Assembly: GCA_944324845.1 (NCBI GenBank)
Contig: CALUXX010000002.1
Span: forward strand, 292,496-356,495
DNA: 64,000 bases
Direction of reading: 5' to 3'
Source of the DNA: Candidatus Gastranaerophilales bacterium
GTDB lineage: Bacteria > Cyanobacteriota > Vampirovibrionia > Gastranaerophilales > Gastranaerophilaceae
Made by a program: the position numbers and the translations under genes. The notes beneath the pieces were generated by a model. The model did not search any database. It was not told the origin of the DNA and saw only the letters and a program-made list of their open reading frames with translations. Positions 58,194 through 64,000 of this stretch are shown here, in pieces; within the stretch, counting starts at the first letter, position 1, and each line of letters starts with the position of its first letter.

Positions 58194-59987
58194 ATGGAAA
58201 TCGTTGCAAATATAATTAAAAAATTTGATAAAGATGGATTGATGCAAAATTATGCAAAAGTTTTGCCATATTTTAGAAAATATTGGTTTAGAACATTACT
58301 TGCATTAGGACTTGCAATTCCAATCGGCTCATTAGATGCAATCGTTGCACTTTCATTAAAGCCATATATGGATAATGTAATGATTGATAAATCGTTTCAT
58401 TCTCCTTGGTATATACCTGTTTTGATTATTGCATTTACAAGTACACAAGGTTTGTTGAATTACTTATCAACATATATGAATGCTTGGGTTGCGGGGAAAG
58501 TTACAAATGATTTTAAGCGAACTTTATATAACAAATTGATGCACAAAGATGCTTCATTTTTTGATTCCAGAACCTCAGGTGATATTTTGAGATGGTTTAA
58601 TAATGATGTAAATTCAGCTTGCGGAAATCTTTTGAACAACTTAAAAACAGGAATTTCAAGAGTATTTTCATCAATATCATTGGTTTTGGTGTTGTTGTAT
58701 AATTCTTGGCAGTTGGCAATAATTGCAATTATTGTTCTAATATGTGCGGTAATTCCTCTAACTAAAATGAGAGCTCTGATAAAATCAATTACAGATAAAT
58801 CAGAATCTGCAGGAGGAAAGGTTATTACAGCATATAATGAAGCCTTTGCGGGAAATAAGGTTGTAACAGCTTATAATTTATACAATTATCAAAATTCTGC
58901 ATTTAATAAAAATCTTGAAACTGTATTTGGTTTGAATATGAAAATTACCCAAAAAACAGGTTGGTTATCACCAATGATGCACATTGTTGTATCAATAGGA
59001 ATAGCGGCAGTAATTGGTTTGGGTAGTTATATGATAGTAAAAGGACAAATTACAGGCGGAAATTTTGTATCATTTATAACTGCTTTGATTATGCTTTATA
59101 CCCCGATAAAATTATTAGGTAACAATGCGAAGAATATGCAAAATGCACTTTTAGCATTAGAGCGTGTAATAAAACAATTAGATGCAAATCCGAAAATTAA
59201 AAATAAACCTGACGCAATAAAATTAGAAGGTTTAAAAAATAACATAGAATTTAGGAACGTAAATTTTGAATATAAAAAGAATAAACCAGTATTAAAGAAC
59301 ATTCAATTTACAGTTCAAAAAGGCGAAACCTTTGCACTTGTAGGTAACTCAGGTGGCGGAAAAAGTACAATAGTAAATCTTATTCCAAGGTTTTATGATG
59401 TGAAGTCAGGTGGAATTTTGATAGATGGAACAGATATTAGAAATTTCACGTTAGAATCTTTACGAGATAATATTTCAGTTGTATTTCAGGATAACTTTTT
59501 ATTTTCAGGTACAATAAGACAAAATATTATGCTGGGCAATTTGAATGCAACAGAAGAAGAATTGCAAATGGCGATAAAAGAATCTTATTTGGACGGATTT
59601 ATTAAGACATTAGACAAAGGTCTTGATACAAATATTGGAGAGCGTGGAGTTTTATTATCAGGTGGTCAAAAGCAAAGAATAGGAATTGCACGTGCCTTTT
59701 TGAAAAATGCTCCGATTTTGATATTAGACGAAGCAACAAGTGCATTGGATAATGAAGCGGAAAAAATTGTTCAACAGGCAATAGAAAACCTTATGAAGGA
59801 TAGAACAGTATTCGTAATTGCACATAGATTAACAACTGTTCGCAATGCCGATAGAATTGCTGTAATTAAAAATGGTCAACTGGTAGAAATCGGCAATCAT
59901 GAAGAACTTATTCAAATTGAAGACGGAGCATATAGACATTTATATGAATCCCAATTTGCCAATTCAGAAACGGTAGTGCCTGTTTAA
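58194..59987 (+). CDS. MsbA-like ABC exporter (membrane and ATPase fused)
   Basis: 597 aa from the ATG at 58194, 2 bases after the galE stop. The N-terminal membrane domain with about six helices spans 30-330. The ATPase domain follows with Walker A GNSGGGKST, signature LSGGQKQR and Walker B ILILDEATSALD, then the AHRLTTV H-loop. This half-transporter class flips lipid A, lipid-linked glycans or hydrophobic compounds. Neighbouring galE and Stealth genes favour a glycolipid substrate. It may be the LPS flippase MsbA, but lipid-linked glycan export is equally possible. Confidence 0.9.
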   Translation: MEIVANIIKKFDKDGLMQNYAKVLPYFRKYWFRTLLALGLAIPIGSLDAIVALSLKPYMDNVMIDKSFHSPWYIPVLIIAFTSTQGLLNYLSTYMNAWVAGKVTNDFKRTLYNKLMHKDASFFDSRTSGDILRWFNNDVNSACGNLLNNLKTGISRVFSSISLVLVLLYNSWQLAIIAIIVLICAVIPLTKMRALIKSITDKSESAGGKVITAYNEAFAGNKVVTAYNLYNYQNSAFNKNLETVFGLNMKITQKTGWLSPMMHIVVSIGIAAVIGLGSYMIVKGQITGGNFVSFITALIMLYTPIKLLGNNAKNMQNALLALERVIKQLDANPKIKNKPDAIKLEGLKNNIEFRNVNFEYKKNKPVLKNIQFTVQKGETFALVGNSGGGKSTIVNLIPRFYDVKSGGILIDGTDIRNFTLESLRDNISVVFQDNFLFSGTIRQNIMLGNLNATEEELQMAIKESYLDGFIKTLDKGLDTNIGERGVLLSGGQKQRIGIARAFLKNAPILILDEATSALDNEAEKIVQQAIENLMKDRTVFVIAHRLTTVRNADRIAVIKNGQLVEIGNHEELIQIEDGAYRHLYESQFANSETVVPV

Positions 59988-60016
59988 ATTCACTTAAAAA
60001 CATAAAATAAGACAGA

Positions 60017-60045
60017 TTGCCTGAAAAAAATCTTTATTGTAGAAT
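60017..60045 (+). promoter_or_regulatory. Sigma-70-type promoter for thrC
   Basis: TTGCCT (60017), 17-base spacer, TAGAAT (60040), 30 bases before the thrC start. Confidence 0.7.
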
Positions 60046-60074
60046 TTGTACAGAAAGGAAAAAGGAAGAGAAGT

Positions 60075-61127
60075 ATGTACTATCAAGGATTAATTAAGAA
60101 ATATGCAGAATTTTTATCTGTAACCGAAACAACTCCGGTTGTAACACTAAACGAAGGAAACACACCGCTAATTAAAGCCGAGAATTTAGCTAAAAAAATA
60201 GGCTTAGATGCAGAGATATATTTCAAATTTGAAGGTTGTAACCCAACAGGAAGTTTCAAAGATCGTGGAATGACAATGGCTGTGACTAAGGCAAAAGAAA
60301 GCGGTTCAAATGCAATTATATGTGCCTCAACCGGAAATACTTCAGCTTCAGCAGCAGCATACGGAGCTAAAGCAGGTTTAAAAACATATATTATAATCCC
60401 TGATGGATATATTGCATTAGGAAAACTATCTCAAGCAATGATGTATGGAGCAGAAATTATTGCAATCCAAGGAAATTTTGATAAAGCGTTAGAAATGGTA
60501 AGAGAAATTTCTGATAAATATCCTATAACATTGGTAAATTCTGTAAATCCATACAGAATAGAAGGACAAAAAACAGGTGCTTTTGAAATTTGTGAAGCAC
60601 TTGGTCAAGCTCCTGATTATCACTTTATCCCGGTTGGAAATGCCGGAAATATAACTGCATACTGGAAAGGTTATAAAGAATGGCACAAACTTGGCAAGAT
60701 TAAAGAATTGCCAAAAATGATGGGATTTGAAGCAGAAGGTGCTGCAGCGATTGTAAAAGGTGAAAGAATTTATAATCCTGAAACTTTGGCCACTGCAATA
60801 AGAATTGGAAATCCTGCAAGTTGGAAATTTGCAGAGCAAGCAAGAGATGAAAGTAATGGAATGATCAATTACGTAACAGATGATGAAATTGTAGAAGCAT
60901 ATAAATTGCTTGCATCAAGTGAAGGTATTTTGGCAGAACCTGCATCAGCTGCTTCTGTTGCAGGTCTAATTAAAGTTAAATCACAAGTTAAAGAAGGTTC
61001 TAAAATCGTATGCATCCTAACCGGCAACGGTTTGAAAGATCCTGATAATGCTATAAAATATTCAAATGCTGATGTTAAAAAGACATCTGCTGATTTAACA
61101 GATATTCTAAAAGCTATGAAAATTTAG
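60075..61127 (+). CDS. thrC: Threonine synthase
   Basis: 350 aa, a short bacterial form. The PLP-binding Lys lies in [11 protein letters not shown] (about residue 61), with [15 protein letters not shown] and the LTGNGLKD phosphate-binding region near the C-terminus. It converts O-phosphohomoserine to threonine. It is monocistronic, with its own promoter and a terminator downstream. Confidence 0.96.
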   Translation: MYYQGLIKKYAEFLSVTETTPVVTLNEGNTPLIKAENLAKKIGLDAEIYFKFEGCNPTGSFKDRGMTMAVTKAKESGSNAIICASTGNTSASAAAYGAKAGLKTYIIIPDGYIALGKLSQAMMYGAEIIAIQGNFDKALEMVREISDKYPITLVNSVNPYRIEGQKTGAFEICEALGQAPDYHFIPVGNAGNITAYWKGYKEWHKLGKIKELPKMMGFEAEGAAAIVKGERIYNPETLATAIRIGNPASWKFAEQARDESNGMINYVTDDEIVEAYKLLASSEGILAEPASAASVAGLIKVKSQVKEGSKIVCILTGNGLKDPDNAIKYSNADVKKTSADLTDILKAMKI

Positions 61128-61151
61128 TTTATTTTTTAGTTATAACAAATA

Positions 61152-61188
61152 AAAAAGGATTAGATATAAAATCTAATCCTTTTTTTTA
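61152..61188. terminator. Rho-independent terminator, bidirectional
   Basis: AAAAAAGGATTAGA / TCTAATCCTTTTTT with a 7-base loop, between convergent thrC and mscL. Confidence 0.93.
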
Positions 61189-61668
61189 TTTTATTTCACT
61201 TGTACAATTTGGACATTTTGTAGCTCTAATATCAATAGTTGAAAAGCAATAAGGACATTGTTTTGTTGTTGCGGTTTCATTATCTTTTGTTTTTTTAGCA
61301 TTTATACAGGTTAATTTATTTATGCTTTTGATAAGTAAAAAAACAGCAAAAGCAACTATTAGAAAACTAATGAGTGTATTTATAAAAAGCCCGTAATTTA
61401 TGGTAACTGCACCTGCAGCGTGGGCATCTTCTATTGATTTATAGTGTATAAATTTTCCTTGATAATCAGGCATAACAAGATATAATTTAGAAAAATCTAC
61501 TCTACCCAGAACCCAACCTAAAGGCGGCATAATAATATCTTTAACCAAAGAATCTACAATTTTCCCAAAAGCTGCACCAATTATGATACCGACAGCCATA
61601 TCAATAACGTTGCCGCGCATTGCAAATGTTTTAAATTCTTCACCGTAGCGTTTTAATCTCTCAATCAT
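61186..61668 (-). CDS. mscL: Large-conductance mechanosensitive channel with C-terminal zinc ribbon
   Basis: 160 aa. The N-terminus [35 protein letters not shown] is the first helix of MscL; a second helix (about 93-112) follows. In place of the usual short tail it ends with a [18 protein letters not shown] motif (two CxxC pairs), a zinc ribbon. MscL is a pentameric emergency valve opening under hypo-osmotic tension. The ribbon is likely cytosolic and could alter assembly or gating. Confidence 0.92.
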   Translation of the reverse strand: MIERLKRYGEEFKTFAMRGNVIDMAVGIIIGAAFGKIVDSLVKDIIMPPLGWVLGRVDFSKLYLVMPDYQGKFIHYKSIEDAHAAGAVTINYGLFINTLISFLIVAFAVFLLIKSINKLTCINAKKTKDNETATTKQCPYCFSTIDIRATKCPNCTSEIK

Positions 61669-61738
61669 TTTAGTTAATCCCCATTTCTAGCGGAATTTTA
61701 TCATAAAATTTTTTCAACCACAATGTATAATTGAGCGA

Positions 61739-62302
61739 TTAGGAAGTTTTTTGAGTCTTTTTCTTCGGAGTAAGAGTATTCATAATTGGGTGGATTAAAG
61801 GATGAGAAATAATTGGAGCAAGTATAGCTAGCCCTGTAACAGAGCCAAACATTGCACCTGCTTCTATTGCACCTTTACCAAGATTTGCATTCAGGTTTTC
61901 TTTTGTGAATTTATCGCCTGTTGTTATTGTTTTGTTTAATTCGGCAATTTTTAGGGCTTTTTCAGAATCATTCATTTTATAATATTTTGAAAGTTCTTTT
62001 GTTGTTGGAAAAGCTTTAAAAATAGGTTCATCTTTAAACATTTTTTGAGCAATATTATAGGCACTTTTTCTACAGATAGGAATTATAATAGAGAGGTAAA
62101 TTCCTAAGCATATAAGTTGGTATAAAAATTCTTTTATTGCAGAGAAACGTTTTGTTTGCGGATCAATTTGTTTATCCATAAGGATAAATCCTGGTCTTCC
62201 GATTGCTTTTAGGCAAGTTTCTGTAGTAACCTGAGAAACTGTACTTTGGGTTGCGTTATATATTGTTGGATTTGTAATTATATTTTGAATACCTGCTAAC
62301 AT
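61739..62302 (-). CDS. Three-helix membrane-associated paralog family protein
   Basis: 187 aa, function unknown. The N-terminus is short and polar. A short hydrophobic or Cys-Gly segment leads into MDKQIDPQTKRFSAIKE, the charged hinge of the family, then a long hydrophobic helix (about 57-77, LYQLICLGIYLSIIIPIC), a linker with Lys/Glu/Asp, and a third segment (about 148-168, GLAILAPIISHPLIHPI). The tail ends PKKKTQKTS. It follows the 62304 gene with a 1-base gap and pairs with it; the two share the MDK-x5-P-x-TK hinge almost exactly. Confidence 0.75.
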   Translation of the reverse strand: MLAGIQNIITNPTIYNATQSTVSQVTTETCLKAIGRPGFILMDKQIDPQTKRFSAIKEFLYQLICLGIYLSIIIPICRKSAYNIAQKMFKDEPIFKAFPTTKELSKYYKMNDSEKALKIAELNKTITTGDKFTKENLNANLGKGAIEAGAMFGSVTGLAILAPIISHPLIHPIMNTLTPKKKTQKTS

Positions 62303-62303
62303 A

Positions 62304-62846
62304 CTAACCCACCTTCATTCCTGAATTTAAAAAACTTGCAAAATTAACTCTTGGAGGATAACACACTTGTTTTTGTTTTGTTTCATTTTGTGTTTTTAAA
62401 GTTGGTTTTACGGCTTTAGAAGTAACATCCAGTTTTGGTTGTTCTTGAGGGTTGTTTTTATTTTTGTGAAATATTTTATTAGTGAAAGGCTTTACTAAAA
62501 GAGAGCAAGCCCCTGGAATTACAATAAGAGCTGCCGTGCAAACTCCCATAAATCTAAGATTATGTTTGGCAATTTTTGCTTTTTCTGGATCTTTAACTAA
62601 AGCAGCACCTTTACCTGCTATTGCACCACATAGCAAATAGGTTGGTATAGCAATAACTTCGGTTAAACCTTCTCTAAGTGCAGTATATTTTTTAGTTTCA
62701 GGGGACTCTTTTTTGTCCATCATTGTAAATAGAGGTCGAAAAATCCCTTTGGCAGTAGCAATCGCCACAACAACGTATGCAGGATTGTTGTTTTTGCCAA
62801 GATGCTCAAGAACTTGTTTTATCCCTTTTTTATAATTTATTGCCAT
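62304..62846 (-). CDS. Three-helix membrane-associated paralog family protein
   Basis: 180 aa, function unknown. A hydrophobic segment (about 20-38, YVVVAIATAKGIFRP) leads into the hinge MDKKESPETKKYTALRE, a second helix (about 57-78, VIAIPTYLLCGAIAGKG), a linker and a third segment (about 100-120, MGVCTAALIVIPGACSLLV). A Lys/Asn/Gln tail of about 50 residues follows. It lies one base upstream of the 61739 gene, so the two are co-translated. Confidence 0.75.
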   Translation of the reverse strand: MAINYKKGIKQVLEHLGKNNNPAYVVVAIATAKGIFRPLFTMMDKKESPETKKYTALREGLTEVIAIPTYLLCGAIAGKGAALVKDPEKAKIAKHNLRFMGVCTAALIVIPGACSLLVKPFTNKIFHKNKNNPQEQPKLDVTSKAVKPTLKTQNETKQKQVCYPPRVNFASFLNSGMKVG

Positions 62847-62951
62847 TTATTTATTCTTTATTTTATGAATCCTGAATATCAAATATTGTAAAACAAAACA
62901 AGAAAAATTTTTCTATTTGTTATGGATTTATTTGCTGTTTTTTTACAATTC

Positions 62952-63509
62952 TTAATCCTTATTTTTGTTATATCTAAAGCAATTTTTTTCGTGGTCATTA
63001 ACAATTCCGATAGCTTGAAGATAGGAATAAATTATGACTGTTCCGACATATTTCATTCCTCGTTTTTTCAAGTCTTTAGATATTTTATCTGATAAAGGTG
63101 TTGAAACCGGGAGTTGATCAAATTCGTTTTGAATTATTTTATTATCAGTAAATCCCCAAATATAATTTGAAAAACTTCCATATTCTTTTTGAATTTGTCT
63201 AAATATTTTTGCATTATTTATTGTTGATGTAATTTTTCCTCTACATCTTATAATTTTTTCGTTATTGACAAGTTCTTCAACTTTTTCTTGGTTGTAGTTA
63301 CTTACTTTAATTACATCAAAATTGTCAAAAGCTTTTCGAAAATCTTCACGGCGTTTAAGGATTGTAAGCCAAGATAATCCGGCTTGAAAGGATTCTAAAA
63401 CCAGAAGTTCAAACAGTTCTCTGTCATCATATTTTGGAACTCCCCATTCTTCATCGTGATATTTTACATAAATATCTGATTTTTCATCTACCCAGCGACA
63501 TCTTTTCAT
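62952..63509 (-). CDS. tag: DNA-3-methyladenine glycosylase I
   Basis: 185 aa from the ATG at 63509; the longer frame upstream encodes an unlikely hydrophobic extension. CRWVDEKSDIYVKYHDEEWGVP at the start, ELLVLESFQAGLSWLTILKRREDFRKAF and GTVIIYSYLQAIGIVNDHEKNC (metal-binding H and C) are Tag signatures. It excises 3-methyladenine from alkylated DNA. It is monocistronic. Confidence 0.95.
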   Translation of the reverse strand: MKRCRWVDEKSDIYVKYHDEEWGVPKYDDRELFELLVLESFQAGLSWLTILKRREDFRKAFDNFDVIKVSNYNQEKVEELVNNEKIIRCRGKITSTINNAKIFRQIQKEYGSFSNYIWGFTDNKIIQNEFDQLPVSTPLSDKISKDLKKRGMKYVGTVIIYSYLQAIGIVNDHEKNCFRYNKNKD

Positions 63510-63606
63510 AAATAAATTATAACAGATAAGTAAACATTTTGTGATAACGTTATAAAATATTAATTTTTCTATGTATAATGTAATAAAGAGGGTAATAGGA
63601 GTTATT

Positions 63607-64000
63607 ATGAAAAATAAGAAGAATATCACTTTAGTTTTAGGCTTAATATTGAGTTTATGCAGTTTTTGCACAGTATATGCACAAGATGAAAAACCTTTAA
63701 AAGAGAATGAAACTTCTTCAATGAAATCTGCTGAATTAAAGGTGGATAAGGATACTCCTATTGATGTTCTTGTATTAATTAAGAAGAAAGATTATAACGC
63801 AGCTTTACCTTTGATAAATGCATATATAGAATCAAAACCGAAAAAATATATAGGATATCAGTTGCGTGGAGAAATATATTATGCATTGCGTCAGTATGAC
63901 CTGGCAGTTGAAGATTTTCAAAAAGCAGTGGATATAAAAACAGAAGATGATAAATTTGCGACAAATGCAAAGGTAATAAGTGCTGTCGTTTTAGGTGCTG
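63607..64000 (+). CDS. Secreted TPR-repeat protein, N-terminal part
   Basis: The gene continues past the right edge; 131 residues are visible. A signal peptide (about 1-23, TLVLGLILSLCSFCTVYA) is followed by a polar Lys/Glu region and at least two TPR-like helix pairs (YNAALPLINAYIESKPKKY and QLRGEIYYALRQYDLAVEDFQKAVDI). GGAG precedes the ATG, and a TATAAT (63574) sits about 30 bases upstream. Confidence 0.8.
   Translation, partial: MKNKKNITLVLGLILSLCSFCTVYAQDEKPLKENETSSMKSAELKVDKDTPIDVLVLIKKKDYNAALPLINAYIESKPKKYIGYQLRGEIYYALRQYDLAVEDFQKAVDIKTEDDKFATNAKVISAVVLGA

Noticed and set aside
62952..63671. 239-residue version of tag starting at 63671
   Set aside because: The extra 54 residues are a hydrophobic run unlike any Tag enzyme; the ATG at 63509 starts directly at the conserved CRWV segment.
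1..64000. CRISPR arrays, insertion sequences, tRNA genes and prophage
   Set aside because: I found no spaced direct repeats, transposase motifs, integrase, cloverleaf or phage structural gene; the window reads as ordinary chromosome.

Overview
The window is AT-rich, gene-dense chromosome with no insertion sequence, prophage, CRISPR array, tRNA or rRNA that I can see. It mixes a Gram-negative outer-membrane gene set (kdsA, lpxI, lpxB, an OstA/LptD-like protein, MacAB-TolC, an MsbA-like exporter, SLH-domain and haemagglutinin-like surface proteins) with genes familiar from Firmicutes and Cyanobacteria (murT, the pgpH-ybeY-dgkA cluster, YtxH and DUF948 proteins). Together with a family of paralogous three-helix proteins, this fits a gut member of the non-photosynthetic cyanobacterial sister lineage (Gastranaerophilales, 'Melainabacteria'). 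That placement is an inference from gene content, not a measured phylogeny.

Layout. 1-5791 (minus): HEAT-repeat protein, queC, DUF366, SPOR protein, kdsA, metallo-beta-lactamase hydrolase, pheS and the start of an M50 site-2 protease. 5952-7636 (plus): two coupled paralogous membrane proteins. 7711-9720 (minus): Cys-rich SLH protein with a hairpin leader. 9886-11740: two very small genes, a probable ncRNA on the minus strand, and surE. 11750-16573 (minus): dgkA, ybeY, pgpH, then small YtxH/DUF948 envelope proteins. 16678-19085 (plus): murT, pdxJ and a zinc-finger protein. 19157-20599 (minus): ECF sigma factor, anti-sigma factor and a Spy/CpxP-like periplasmic protein. 20742-26953 (plus): a micro-protein, then M23 hydrolase, OstA/LptD-like protein, class II aldolase, lpxI and lpxB. 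27031-29392: a large paralog and a convergent C-H-D cysteine-hydrolase-like protein. 29505-34173 (minus): MacB permease, MacB ATPase, MacA and TolC. 34569-36785 (plus): haemagglutinin-like adhesin. 36845-46501 (minus): prfB with programmed frameshift, 5'-nucleotidase-like protein, small proteins, glyS, a GHL10-type glycosidase, TPR protein, ispG. 46543-51701 (plus): phosphoesterase, YkgJ-type protein, rlmN, a paralog, dapF, rpsF-ssb-rpsR. 51809-55210: nucleotidyltransferase, small genes and a two-component pair. 55320-61127 (plus): Stealth-DUF4422 glycan enzyme, galE, MsbA-like ABC exporter, thrC. 61186-63509 (minus): mscL, two paralogs, tag. 63607-end: start of a secreted TPR protein.

Two non-standard signals stand out. 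First, six sites share a bipartite promoter-like element, GCAA-N17-ACTTTATATAA followed by about WTGTAGG, with identical geometry. They lie upstream of three tiny ORFs, a probable ncRNA and two members of the paralogous family. Ordinary TTGnnn-17/18-TATAAT promoters in the same window look different. Second, six highly diverged proteins repeat one architecture: helix, charged D/E-K/R-rich hinge, helix, linker, helix, Lys-rich tail. Several also carry a short F-x-G/S type motif near the N-terminus, which also appears on the cysteine-hydrolase-like protein. Together these may mark a lineage-specific envelope system of unknown function.
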